A stretch of 64,000 bases of DNA from Caballeronia jiangsuensis (GCA_000648925.1 JFHF01000043.1:1-64000); one strand, 5' to 3'. Numbered from the stretch's first letter, positions 34,808 to 43,256 are shown. The notes: generated from the sequence alone by a model not told the origin. A program made the numbers and translations.

Positions 34808-35623
34808 ATGCAAGTGAACGAGATTTCCCGGATCGATAGAGAAGGCACCGAAGTTGTGATCGTCGCGAGCGCGTTCGGCGCGGATGCGATTCGGCGCGAC
34901 GGTCACGCGTTCTGGGCGGCCGCCGCGGCGCGCGCGGGCGCGGACGGCTTCGAAGTGCGCCGCGAGTTGCTCGCAAACGAAGCCGACGCGCAGCCGGGAT
35001 CGCTCGCACAGCTCGGCGACCGGCTCAGCGCGCTGGGTTTGTGGGCCGTTTATTCGACGCCCGCGACGCTTTTTCATGATGACGGCTCGCTCGATCGCGC
35101 GGCGCTCGAACTCGCCATCGGCGAAGCGGCCGCGTTGAACGCGCGCATCGTCAAGCTGCAACTGGGCGGCACGGAGCGCGGCGTCGCGACCGATCCGGCC
35201 ACGCTCGACCGTCTGATGACAGGAATCGCGGCGTCGAAAGCGCGCGTCGTCGTCGAAAACGGGCAACTGAAGGCGGGCGGAACGATCGGCGCATTCGACG
35301 CGCTGTTCGCCGCGCTGCCGGATCAAAGCGGCCTCGCGATGACCTTCGACACCGGCAACTGGCACTGGGCGGAGCAGGATCCGCTCGACGCCGCCAGGCG
35401 CCTCGCACCGCATGTCGCCTACGTGCACTGCAAGGCGGTGATGGGCGAGGGCGCGCGCCGTTTCGCCGCCGCGCCCGCGAACGGCGACGCGCGTTTCGCG
35501 ACGCTGCTCGCGCACCTGCCGGGCGATGTGCCGCGCGGCATCGAATACCCGTTCATCCCGGGCGCCGACGTTTCGCTCGACGCCGACGCCGCGCGCCAGG
35601 TCGCACGAATCGCGGCATTCTGA
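34808..35623 (+). CDS. kguE: Sugar-phosphate isomerase/epimerase family protein KguE
   Basis: A 271-residue TIM-barrel protein of the xylose-isomerase-like/AP-endonuclease 2 superfamily, with VKLQLGG, VVVENGQ and MTFDTGNWHW (metal-ligand region) in the expected order. It is the first gene of a kguE-kguK-kguT-kguD set for 2-ketogluconate use; the precise role of KguE in that pathway is not settled. The ATG at 34808 lies 31 bp after the operator. Without the cluster the name would be only a generic isomerase. Confidence 0.82.
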   Translation: MQVNEISRIDREGTEVVIVASAFGADAIRRDGHAFWAAAAARAGADGFEVRRELLANEADAQPGSLAQLGDRLSALGLWAVYSTPATLFHDDGSLDRAALELAIGEAAALNARIVKLQLGGTERGVATDPATLDRLMTGIAASKARVVVENGQLKAGGTIGAFDALFAALPDQSGLAMTFDTGNWHWAEQDPLDAARRLAPHVAYVHCKAVMGEGARRFAAAPANGDARFATLLAHLPGDVPRGIEYPFIPGADVSLDADAARQVARIAAF

Positions 35624-35666
35624 ATTACACATTTTGCATTCAGCATTCATCTGCAAAGGACCCGAC

Positions 35667-36668
35667 ATGCAAGCCAAGTCTGAAGCTCTCGACGTCGTCA
35701 CCTACGGCGAAGCGATGACGATGTTCGTCGCGGCTGTCACCGGCGATCTCGCGAAGGCCGGTCAATTCACGAAGCGCATCGCGGGCGCGGACCTGAACGT
35801 CGCGATCGGCCTGTCGCGCCTCGGGTTCAAGGTAGGCTGGATGAGCCGCGTCGGCAAGGATTCGTTCGGGCGCTACGTGCTCGACGTGCTGGCGTCCGAG
35901 GGCATCGACGCCACCCGTGTGACGATCGACGAGCGCTATCCGACCGGCTTCCAGCTCAAAGGCAAGTGCGACGACGGCAGCGATCCGGAAGTCGAATACT
36001 TCCGCAAGGGCTCGGCTGCGAGCCATCTGTCGCTCGACGATTACGTCGCCGACTACGTGCTCGGCGCGCGTCATCTGCATCTGACGGGCGTGGCGCCCGC
36101 GATATCGGCGAGCTCGCGTGAACTCGCCTTCCACATGGCCCGCGAAATGCGTGCAGCAGGCAAGACGATTTCGTTCGATCCGAACCTGCGCCCGACGCTC
36201 TGGCCGTCGCGCGAGGCGATGGCCGAGTCGCTCAACGCGCTCGCCGCGCTGGCCGACTGGGTATTGCCGGGCGTGTCCGAAGGACTGACATTGACGGGTC
36301 ATGCGAAGCCCGAAGACATCGCCGCGTTCTACCTCGATCGTGGCGCGAAGGGCGTTGTCGTCAAGCTCGGTGCGCACGGCGCGTACTTCCGCACGGCGGA
36401 TGGCGAAGCGGGCGTCGTGGCGGGCGTGCAGGTCGATAACGTGGTCGATACGGTCGGCGCGGGCGATGGCTTCGCGGTCGGCGTCGTGAGCGCGCTGCTG
36501 GAAGGACGCGATATCCGTCACGCGATTGCGCGCGGCAACCGTATCGGCGCGCTGGCGATTCAGGTGATCGGCGACAGCGAAGGCTTGCCGACGCGCGCCG
36601 CGCTCGACTTGCTCGAAGCAAAAGATTCCAACGACAAGACGGCCAAAGCCGCGTTCGATCTGGCTTAA
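35667..36668 (+). CDS. kguK: PfkB-family 2-ketogluconate kinase KguK
   Basis: A 333-residue ribokinase-fold kinase: N-terminal GEAMTMF and the sugar-binding region AGADLNVAIGLSRLG, and the C-terminal anion-hole/base motif DTVGAGDGFAVG. By cluster it should phosphorylate 2-keto-D-gluconate; 2-keto-3-deoxygluconate (KdgK) is the closest alternative substrate. The ATG at 35667 follows GCAAAGGACCCGAC. The 43 bp gap after kguE includes an ATTTTGCATTCAGCATTC stretch of a type seen elsewhere between genes of this window. Confidence 0.85.
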   Translation: MQAKSEALDVVTYGEAMTMFVAAVTGDLAKAGQFTKRIAGADLNVAIGLSRLGFKVGWMSRVGKDSFGRYVLDVLASEGIDATRVTIDERYPTGFQLKGKCDDGSDPEVEYFRKGSAASHLSLDDYVADYVLGARHLHLTGVAPAISASSRELAFHMAREMRAAGKTISFDPNLRPTLWPSREAMAESLNALAALADWVLPGVSEGLTLTGHAKPEDIAAFYLDRGAKGVVVKLGAHGAYFRTADGEAGVVAGVQVDNVVDTVGAGDGFAVGVVSALLEGRDIRHAIARGNRIGALAIQVIGDSEGLPTRAALDLLEAKDSNDKTAKAAFDLA

Positions 36669-36712
36669 GCCAGCAACCGAGAGACTCAACCGAATTGCGT
36701 TCGGAGACAACC

Positions 36713-37993
36713 ATGCAATCCACGACTCCCAAGCTTGCGGTGCGCCGCTGGTGGGCGATCATGCCGATCGTCTTCATCACGTACAGCCTCGCGTATCTCG
36801 ACCGCGCCAACTACGGCTTCGCGGCCGCTGCGGGCATCAATCAGGATCTCGGCATCAGCAAGGGATTGTCGTCGCTGATCGGCGCGCTGTTCTTCCTCGG
36901 CTACTTTTTCTTCCAGATTCCCGGCGCGATCTACGCCGAGCGCCGCAGCGTGAAGAAGCTCGTGTTCTGGAGCCTCGTATTGTGGGGCGGATGCGCGACG
37001 CTCACGGGCATGGTGAGCAACATTCCATCGCTGATGGCGATCCGCTTCGCGCTCGGCGTCGTCGAGGCCGCGGTGATGCCGGCGATGCTCGTCTTCATCG
37101 CGAACTGGTTCACGAAGTCCGAGCGCTCGCGTGCGAACACGTTCCTCATTCTCGGCAATCCGGTGACGGTGTTGTGGATGTCGGTCGTATCGGGCTATCT
37201 GGTGAATTCGTTCGGCTGGCGCCACATGTTCATTGCCGAAGGCGTGCCTGCCATCGTGTGGGCGGTGATCTGGTGGTTCATCGTGAAGGACAAGCCCGCG
37301 CAGGTGAACTGGCTTTCGGAGCAGGAAAAGAAGGATCTCGATGCGACGATGCGCGCCGAACAGGCTGCGATCAAGCCGGTGAAGAACTATCGCGAGGCGT
37401 TCAAGTCGCCGGCGGTGATCAAGCTGTGCGCGCAGTATTTTTGCTGGAGCATCGGCGTGTATGGATTCGTGCTGTGGCTGCCTTCGATTCTTAAGAGCGG
37501 TTCGACACTCGGTATGGTCGAGACGGGCTGGCTTTCCGCGGTGCCTTACCTTGCCGCGACGATCGCGATGCTGCTTGCTTCGTGGGCTTCGGACAAGCTT
37601 CAGGCGCGCAAGGCGTTCGTGTGGCCGTTCCTGCTGATCGGCGCGTTCGCGTTCGCGGGATCGTATCTGCTCGGTTCGACGAATTTCTGGGCTTCGTATG
37701 CGTTGCTCGTGATTGCAGGCGCTGCGATGTATGCGCCGTATGGGCCGTTCTTTGCGATCGTGCCGGAGTTGCTGCCGAAGAATGTCGCCGGCGGGGCGAT
37801 GGCGCTCATCAACAGCATGGGGGCGTTGGGGTCGTTCGTTGGATCGTATTTTGTTGGGTATCTGAATGGGGCGACGGGGTCGCCGGCTGCCTCTTACGTT
37901 TTCATGAGTGTGGCTTTGCTGGTTTCTGTTTGGCTCACGCTTGCTGTTAAGCCGCAGGCTGCGGTGCGGGCGGGGGTTGTTGTGCGGTCTTGA
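36713..37993 (+). CDS. kguT: MFS transporter of the anion:cation symporter type, 2-ketogluconate transporter KguT
   Basis: A 426-residue major-facilitator protein with 12 predicted membrane helices and the family marker YLDRANYGFA in helix 1, as in glucarate/phthalate-type symporters. By position it imports 2-ketogluconate. The ATG at 36713 follows GTTCGGAGACAACC. The last 300-500 bp change composition sharply to G+T-rich codons as the gene approaches repeat R2, while the protein stays normal. Confidence 0.87.
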   Translation: MQSTTPKLAVRRWWAIMPIVFITYSLAYLDRANYGFAAAAGINQDLGISKGLSSLIGALFFLGYFFFQIPGAIYAERRSVKKLVFWSLVLWGGCATLTGMVSNIPSLMAIRFALGVVEAAVMPAMLVFIANWFTKSERSRANTFLILGNPVTVLWMSVVSGYLVNSFGWRHMFIAEGVPAIVWAVIWWFIVKDKPAQVNWLSEQEKKDLDATMRAEQAAIKPVKNYREAFKSPAVIKLCAQYFCWSIGVYGFVLWLPSILKSGSTLGMVETGWLSAVPYLAATIAMLLASWASDKLQARKAFVWPFLLIGAFAFAGSYLLGSTNFWASYALLVIAGAAMYAPYGPFFAIVPELLPKNVAGGAMALINSMGALGSFVGSYFVGYLNGATGSPAASYVFMSVALLVSVWLTLAVKPQAAVRAGVVVRS

Positions 37994-38010
37994 TGTTTTT
38001 TTGTTTTTGG

Positions 38011-38264
38011 TAGATCCCGTTATCGCGTCGGTCTATTAGCACTGCCCCTGTGCGGGGCGGCAGTCACTTTCTTTGCTGCTGCAAAGAAAGTAACCAAAGA
38101 AAGCAGCTCGTTCAGGCCCGCGGTCACACGCACGTTGGCCATCCTTGCCAGCCGCAGGCGGCACTCGCCTAAGTGTCGCCCCCAAAGGACTTGCCGGGCT
38201 TGGCTCGCGCACGGTCTGCCGCACCAAATGTCTTGGCGCGCTGGTTCAGCACGAAATGGCTTCG
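38011..38264 (-). repeat. Dispersed double-hairpin repeat, copy R2
   Basis: Inverse-oriented copy of R1, beginning about 18 bp after the kguT stop. The core stem is ACTTTCTTTGC (38066-38076), loop TGCT, GCAAAGAAAGT (38081-38091), and the GCCCC/GGGGC stem lies before it. It continues through the long conserved part to GGTTCAGCACGAAA (38251-38264). Another copy, R3, lies 136 bp further on in opposite orientation. The whole 676 bp between kguT and kguD (37994-38669) holds only these two repeats and the short spacer; I see no gene. Confidence 0.88.
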
Positions 38265-38400
38265 GCACAGCGCTACGCGCTGCCGTTGGGTATGCTAGGG
38301 AAACCATCGATCACGATGCAGTGAGATGGAAGCGCAACAGTACGCGTACACCCGCAAACCCGATTGACCGGTCGGCCGCGTAGCAGGCTGGAGCTATTTC

Positions 38401-38642
38401 GTGCTGAACCAGTCTGTTCCGTGGTGCGATGTGTCAGACCGTGCGCGGTCCAAGCCCCGCGAGCTTTGTGGGGGCACTCGCTACAGCCGGGCCATTAGGC
38501 CAATCGCCTGTGCCGCGGCCGGCGTGAAGTGCTTAGGCTGGGGATAGCTGTTTCTTTGGTTACTTTCTTTGCAGCAGCAAAGAAAGTGACTGCCGCCCCG
38601 CACAGGGGCAGAGCCAATAGACCGACACGAATTCAGGATTCG
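38401..38642 (+). repeat. Dispersed double-hairpin repeat, copy R3
   Basis: Same orientation as R1. It starts GTGCTGAACCAG, has a diverged middle part, then the conserved core: stem ACTTTCTTTGC (38562-38572), loop AGCA, GCAAAGAAAGT (38577-38587), and the GCCCC/GGGGC hairpin. It ends about 27 bp before the kguD start, so unlike the other copies it lies upstream of a gene. With R2 it makes an inverted pair of about 250-bp arms. Confidence 0.85.
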
Positions 38643-38669
38643 ACAAAAGCCCAACCCAAAGAAAACCCC

Positions 38670-39638
38670 ATGAAAAAAACGATCGTAGCCTACAAAGCCT
38701 TGCCAAGCGACATCGAAGCCTACCTTCGCAAAACCGCCGACGTAGTGAACGTCGATCCAAACGACCATGCTGCCTTCGTGGCAGCATTAAAAACCGCCGA
38801 CGGAGCCATCGGCGCAAGCGTGAAAATCACCCCCGACATGATCGAAGGCGCCACAAAGCTGAAAGCCTTATCGACCATCTCCGTAGGCTACGATCAATTC
38901 GACGTCGATGACCTCACGCGCCGCAGCATCGTGCTCACGCACACACCCGACGTGCTAACCGAATCCACCGCCGACACCGTCTTCGCACTGATCCTCGCGA
39001 GCGCGCGCCGCGTGGTCGAACTTGCAGAATGGGTGAAGCAAGGCCACTGGAAATCGAGCATCGGCGAGGCGTGCTTCGGCGTCGACGTGCAGGGCAAGAC
39101 ACTCGGCATCGTAGGTCTCGGACGCATCGGCGGAGCGGTCGCGCGGCGCGCCGCGCTCGGCTTTCGCATGAACGTGCTCTACACGAACCGCAGCGCAAAC
39201 GAGCAAGCGGAAAGAGAATTCGGCGCAAAGCGCGTCGGGCTTGACGAACTGCTCGCGCAATCCGACTTCGTATGCCTGCAAGTGCCGCTCACGCAGCAAA
39301 CACGCGGTCTAATCGGCGCAGACGAACTGAAGAAGATGAAGCCGAGCGCGATCCTGATCAACGCATCGCGCGGGCCGACCGTCGACGAAAACGCGCTCAT
39401 CGAAGCGCTGAAGAACGGCACGATTCGCGGCGCGGGCCTCGACGTCTTCGAGCAGGAACCGCTGCCCGCCGATTCGCCGCTCATCGCGATGAAGAACGTC
39501 GTCGCGCTGCCGCATATCGGCTCGGCCACGCACGAAACGCGTCACGCGATGGCGCGCAATGCCGCCGAAAATCTCATCGGCGCACTCGACGGCACGCTCA
39601 CGCAGAACATCGTCAATCGCGACGCGCTCGGGCGCTGA
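38670..39638 (+). CDS. kguD: 2-hydroxyacid dehydrogenase KguD / GhrB-like (2-ketogluconate 6-phosphate reductase)
   Basis: A 322-residue D-2-hydroxyacid dehydrogenase with the NAD(P) motif GxGxxG at G149-G154 and the catalytic set R234, E263 and H282 at the same spacing as E. coli GhrB. In the kgu pathway it reduces 2-keto-6-phosphogluconate to 6-phosphogluconate. I start it at the ATG at 38670; the open frame continues upstream only through repeat R3. The first 200 codons are A+C-rich, the mirror of the bias at the kguT end. Whether it is still co-transcribed with kguT across two hairpins is doubtful. Confidence 0.88.
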   Translation: MKKTIVAYKALPSDIEAYLRKTADVVNVDPNDHAAFVAALKTADGAIGASVKITPDMIEGATKLKALSTISVGYDQFDVDDLTRRSIVLTHTPDVLTESTADTVFALILASARRVVELAEWVKQGHWKSSIGEACFGVDVQGKTLGIVGLGRIGGAVARRAALGFRMNVLYTNRSANEQAEREFGAKRVGLDELLAQSDFVCLQVPLTQQTRGLIGADELKKMKPSAILINASRGPTVDENALIEALKNGTIRGAGLDVFEQEPLPADSPLIAMKNVVALPHIGSATHETRHAMARNAAENLIGALDGTLTQNIVNRDALGR

Positions 39639-39742
39639 AAGCGCGGCGTCGGGCGGGCATGCGCTAACATGCGCGATGCGAGGAGAACGATAATGACGGC
39701 ATCGCGTCCCGCTTCGAGGCGAAGCGCGTGCCCAAGACCACT

Positions 39743-40831
39743 ATGTCCGACGATCCCACATTGACCAACCGCCCGGCCGCCTACGGCGCGCGCCGCGCGA
39801 CGATCACCGATGTCGCCCGCGAGGCCGGCACCGGCAAAACCAGCATTTCGCGCTATCTGAACGGCGAGATGGGCGTGCTGTCGCCCGACCTGCGCGAGCG
39901 CATCGAAGCGGCCATCGCAAAGCTCGACTATCGGCCGAATCAGATGGCGCGCGGCCTGAAGCGCGGCCGCAATCGTCTGATCGGCATGCTGCTCGCCGAC
40001 CTGACCAATCCGTATTCCGTCGAAGTGCTGCAAGGCGTCGAGGCCGCGTGTCACGCGCTCGGCTACATGCCGCTCATCTGTCACGCGGCCAACGAAATCG
40101 ACATGGAGCGGCGCTATCTGCAACTGCTGACGACGTATCGCGTCGAAGGCGTGATCGTCAACGCGCTCGGCGTGAAGGAAGAACTCCTGCAAGGCTTCGC
40201 GCAAGGCGGCATTCCGGTGGTGCTCGTCGATCGTTCGGTCGATGGTTTCATCACCGACATGGTCGGGCTCGACAATCCCGCCGCCGTGCAGCTCGCCACG
40301 CGTCATCTCGTCGATGAAGGTTTCGACGAGTTGCTGTTCATCGTGCAGCCCGTCACGCACGTGAGCTCGCGGCGTCTGCGCGAAGCCGCGTTTCGCGAGA
40401 CCGTCAGCGCGCTCGACGCAAGCGGCTCGACGCTCGTGATCGATCTCGCCGATGCATCGCCCGCACTCACGGAACTCGACACGCGCGTCGCGGCGGCGAA
40501 AGCGGCGGGCAGGCGCGTCGCGCTTTTCGCCGCGAACGGGCCGGTTGCGCTGCGCGTCGCGGTGCATCTGAAAGAGCGTCATGGCGCCGACTGGCAGGCA
40601 AGCGTCGCGCTGATGTCGATCGACGATTCCGAATGGGCGCAACTCGCGGGCATGACGACAGTGCGCCAGCCGACGTACGATATCGGCCGGCGTGCGGTCG
40701 AATTTCTCCACGAGCGGCTCGGCGGCGCCGCGATGCCCGCGCGCGAATGTCTGCTGCCGGGCGAACTCGTCGTGCGCGCATCGACGACACGGGAAACGCA
40801 ACAAGTGCAACAAGCATCACAGGGAATTTGA
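39743..40831 (+). CDS. ptxS: LacI-family repressor PtxS-like
   Basis: A 362-residue LacI regulator: helix-turn-helix ATITDVAREAGTGKTSISRYLNGE, hinge MARGLKRGRNRLIG, then a periplasmic-binding-protein-like effector domain. It follows kguD by 104 bp and should repress kguE onward through the palindrome at 34763, with 2-ketogluconate as inducer in the Pseudomonas model. The start is uncertain: ATG 39743 suits the family, but a GTG at 39728 has a better-spaced GAGG. A stronger site (GAGGAGAACGATA) drives a 23-codon frame at 39693 that overlaps the start. Confidence 0.85.
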   Translation: MSDDPTLTNRPAAYGARRATITDVAREAGTGKTSISRYLNGEMGVLSPDLRERIEAAIAKLDYRPNQMARGLKRGRNRLIGMLLADLTNPYSVEVLQGVEAACHALGYMPLICHAANEIDMERRYLQLLTTYRVEGVIVNALGVKEELLQGFAQGGIPVVLVDRSVDGFITDMVGLDNPAAVQLATRHLVDEGFDELLFIVQPVTHVSSRRLREAAFRETVSALDASGSTLVIDLADASPALTELDTRVAAAKAAGRRVALFAANGPVALRVAVHLKERHGADWQASVALMSIDDSEWAQLAGMTTVRQPTYDIGRRAVEFLHERLGGAAMPARECLLPGELVVRASTTRETQQVQQASQGI

Positions 40832-41623
40832 ATGGTCAGTGTTTCGACGTTGCTGAGCCTCGCGCTCGCGACGCTCATCATCGCGGCGATGCCCATCGTG
40901 TTGTACACGAAGCTGCGGCCGCGTTTCGGCCTCGTGCCGCGCGAAGCGATTCTCGGCATCGCCGTGTTCGCGCTCTTCGCGATGGTCATCGAACGCGCGC
41001 TGCACGGCTTCATGCTGAGCAATCCCGTCACGTCGGCGTGGCTAGTGAATCCCGCGCTATTCGTGATCTACGGCGCGATCGCGGCGGGTCTGTGCGAGGA
41101 AGTCGGACGCTTTCTCGCGATGAAATGGCTCATTTCGCGCGAGCCGGGCGCGCTCGATCGTCACGGGCCCGCGCTCGGCTACGGCATCGGGCATGGCGGA
41201 GCGGAAGCGTGGATCGTCGGCGTGCTGGTGCAGGTGCAATGGATCGTCTACGCGGTGCTCGCGAACCGGGGCACGCTCGACGCGCACTTCGAGAGCGCGC
41301 CGCTCGAGGCGCTCGCACGCATTCATCTGGTGCTGATGAGCCTGTCGCCGTTGTCGGCGGGCATCTTCATCGTCGAACGCGCAAGCGCCTTCGTGTTGCA
41401 ACTCGGCTTTTCCGCGCTGATGTGGCAGATGCTGCGCGAGCGCTCGCGTCATGCGCTCCTGTTTCTCATCGTCGCGCATGCGCTTGTTGGCTTGCCTGCC
41501 GCGCTGTTTCAGGCGCGGCTCGTGCCGCTCATCGCCGCCGACGCCGTGTATCTCGTGCTCGGCGTGATCGTCGCGGTGGCGCTCGTGCGCTACTATCGGC
41601 GCGCTGCCGCCCGGATCGCCTGA
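40832..41623 (+). CDS. YhfC-family intramembrane metalloprotease-like protein
   Basis: A 263-residue membrane protein with seven or eight hydrophobic segments. The paired glutamates of LCEEVGRFLAMKW and the histidine-rich GYGIGHGGAEAWIVG are the family signature, resembling CAAX-protease/glutamic intramembrane protease active sites. The ATG comes directly after the ptxS stop (TGA then ATG), so the two are probably translated from one message. No substrate is known. Confidence 0.82.
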   Translation: MVSVSTLLSLALATLIIAAMPIVLYTKLRPRFGLVPREAILGIAVFALFAMVIERALHGFMLSNPVTSAWLVNPALFVIYGAIAAGLCEEVGRFLAMKWLISREPGALDRHGPALGYGIGHGGAEAWIVGVLVQVQWIVYAVLANRGTLDAHFESAPLEALARIHLVLMSLSPLSAGIFIVERASAFVLQLGFSALMWQMLRERSRHALLFLIVAHALVGLPAALFQARLVPLIAADAVYLVLGVIVAVALVRYYRRAAARIA

Positions 41624-41664
41624 GCGCGGCCGGGCGAGCGACTTCAATCGGATTTCGATATCGA

Positions 41665-42030
41665 ATGGACGACTATCAATACGACTGTCCGAGCGCGGAC
41701 ATCGACATGCTCGCGCACGTGATCTGCGATCTCTTTCCCGAGCAGACGCAGTTCGCCGAACGTAAGGACGATGAGGGCCGGACCTCGCTCGTGATTCACT
41801 ACGTGGCGATGCGCTTCGGGTCGAGCGCGCGGCGCATCACCATCGACGTGCGCTTCGATCCGGCCGCGCTCGCGCGTTATCGTGCGATGCCGCCGCGCAT
41901 GCACGCGCGCAGTTATGCGGTGCTGCGAGCCTATGTGGAAGCGACGCTCGGATCGCTCGAAGAGATGTACGCGGACGGTCAGACCGTGCCGCGCGAAGTG
42001 GACATCGAGATGGGCGAGGACTTCGCTTAA
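41665..42030 (+). CDS. Conserved-looking small protein of unknown function
   Basis: A 121-residue soluble acidic protein (MDDYQYDCPSAD at the start, ending EVDIEMGEDFA), with no signal peptide or membrane segment. I chose the ATG at 41665; the frame is open far upstream but overlaps the YhfC gene in another frame there. I do not recognise the family; similar short proteins of unknown function occur in Burkholderiaceae. Its stop shares the bases TTAA with the stop of the convergent gene. Confidence 0.6.
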   Translation: MDDYQYDCPSADIDMLAHVICDLFPEQTQFAERKDDEGRTSLVIHYVAMRFGSSARRITIDVRFDPAALARYRAMPPRMHARSYAVLRAYVEATLGSLEEMYADGQTVPREVDIEMGEDFA

Positions 42031-42455
42031 GCGTCGCGATAAACCTTCGCGAAGCGCGCGGCCTTCACGACGCCATAATCGCCCGGCGCGTATTGCATGA
42101 CCCAGTCGCCGGCGTCGCCGGCGAGGATGTCGCCGGCCGTGGATCGTGCGATCGAGAAGGGTTCGTGCATCTCCTTCGCGAGCACGACGCTCGGACGGTT
42201 GCGATAAGTGCCCGCCTCGCCATGCGCGATGCCGCCTTCGGGCACGTACTTGGCATCGAAGCGCTCGCGCGACACGACCCAGCGCTCGCCGCTGCTGCCC
42301 GTGACGATCGCGTCGCCGCTCGCATAGCGGTTCGGGCCTTCGAGGCTCATGAGTTCGCCCGATGCAGCGGCGAATTCGACGGCGACGGCTTCGTCTTTCA
42401 CGACGCGGCGTGCGGCGGGATCGGTGGCGAGATCGAGTTTGGACAGATTGAGCAT
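42027..42455 (-). CDS. PGDYG-domain protein
   Basis: A 142-residue soluble protein with the name-giving PGDYGVVKAARFAKVYR at its C terminus, preceded by WVVSRERFDAKYVPEG. Proteins with this motif have no known role. The start is my choice: ATG 42455 (MLNLSK); in-frame ATGs at 42500 and 42509 would add 15-18 residues but lie hard against the terminator of the upstream gene. The stop codon overlaps that of the plus-strand gene by 4 bp. Confidence 0.7.
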   Translation of the reverse strand: MLNLSKLDLATDPAARRVVKDEAVAVEFAAASGELMSLEGPNRYASGDAIVTGSSGERWVVSRERFDAKYVPEGGIAHGEAGTYRNRPSVVLAKEMHEPFSIARSTAGDILAGDAGDWVMQYAPGDYGVVKAARFAKVYRDA

Positions 42456-42525
42456 GATGCGATCCGGAGTGACGTTGGCGGAGCGGGATCGTAACGGCAT
42501 TCGCGCCATTGTGCACCCGTCGCAC

Positions 42526-42558
42526 GAAAAAAAGCCCGCATCGCGCGATGCGGGCTTT
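42526..42558 (-). terminator. Rho-independent terminator after the Spy/CpxP-like gene
   Basis: GCCCGCATCGC/GCGATGCGGGC forms an 11-bp stem (42534-42555). On the minus strand a run of T residues follows (42527-42533). It lies 20 bp after the stop at 42575. Confidence 0.9.
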
Positions 42559-42574
42559 CCGGTTCGACGGCCGT

Positions 42575-43093
42575 TCAGGGCTTGGTCGTCGATGCCGCGT
42601 CCGCACCCGCCGCATGCGGACGACGATGCGCGTGGGTGTGCTTCGCCTTGCCGTGCTCGTCGCGGAAGCTCGTATCGGCGAGCTTCTTCTGCTCGGGCGA
42701 AAGGCTCGCGTAAAGCGGCTCGAAAGCTTCGACGAGGCGCTTCGTGCCGTCCGCGTTCGCCTGGGTGATCTGCTCGTATTGCTTCATGTCGTCGAGCGCG
42801 GACATGGTGTCGCGCTGCGCGATGCGCTGGCGATACAGATCGGCCATCGTGCGACCGTTGTCGCGCATCACGTCGGCGAATTTCGACCACTGATCTTCCT
42901 GCTGCGGCGTGATCTTGAGGCTCGAATGCAGATCCGCGATACGCTCCTCGACGCGCGCCTCGCGCTTGCTGGCGGCCGGAGCGGATGCCGCAGTCTGCGC
43001 GGCGGGCGCCGATGCCGCGGCGGGCGCGGACGTCTGCGCGAAAACCGGGCTCAAAGCGCAGAAAGCGGCCAATGCAACGAGCGTTCTTTTCAT
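42575..43093 (-). CDS. Spy/CpxP-family periplasmic protein (LTxxQ-type)
   Basis: A 172-residue protein with signal peptide (cleavage after VFAQ, about residue 20), an Ala-rich linker, then a helical region with two LTxxQ-like motifs, LKITPQQEDQW and LSPEQKKLAD, the marker of Spy/CpxP chaperones. The C terminus is His/Arg-rich (KHTHAHRRPHA), perhaps metal-binding. It should act in the periplasm under envelope or metal stress. It is divergent from a LysR gene. Confidence 0.8.
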   Translation of the reverse strand: MKRTLVALAAFCALSPVFAQTSAPAAASAPAAQTAASAPAASKREARVEERIADLHSSLKITPQQEDQWSKFADVMRDNGRTMADLYRQRIAQRDTMSALDDMKQYEQITQANADGTKRLVEAFEPLYASLSPEQKKLADTSFRDEHGKAKHTHAHRRPHAAGADAASTTKP

Positions 43094-43256
43094 TCGGGTT
43101 ACCTTCGATCGATATGGAGAGCGGCGTGCTTCGTAAGCTGCGCTGAAAGGCAGCGCGATGAGCACGCCATCGGCGGATATTAGTATCACGATTGCATGCG
43201 AATTCGCCTGCATTGCCACAACTGCTTACATTCGAAACGTCTCTGGAAAAAACGCA

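Noticed and set aside
38529..38669. N-terminal extension of kguD through repeat R3
   Set aside because: The extra residues (FFAAAKKVTAAPHRG) are the translation of the repeat and recur wherever a frame enters a copy. The family N terminus begins at 38670.
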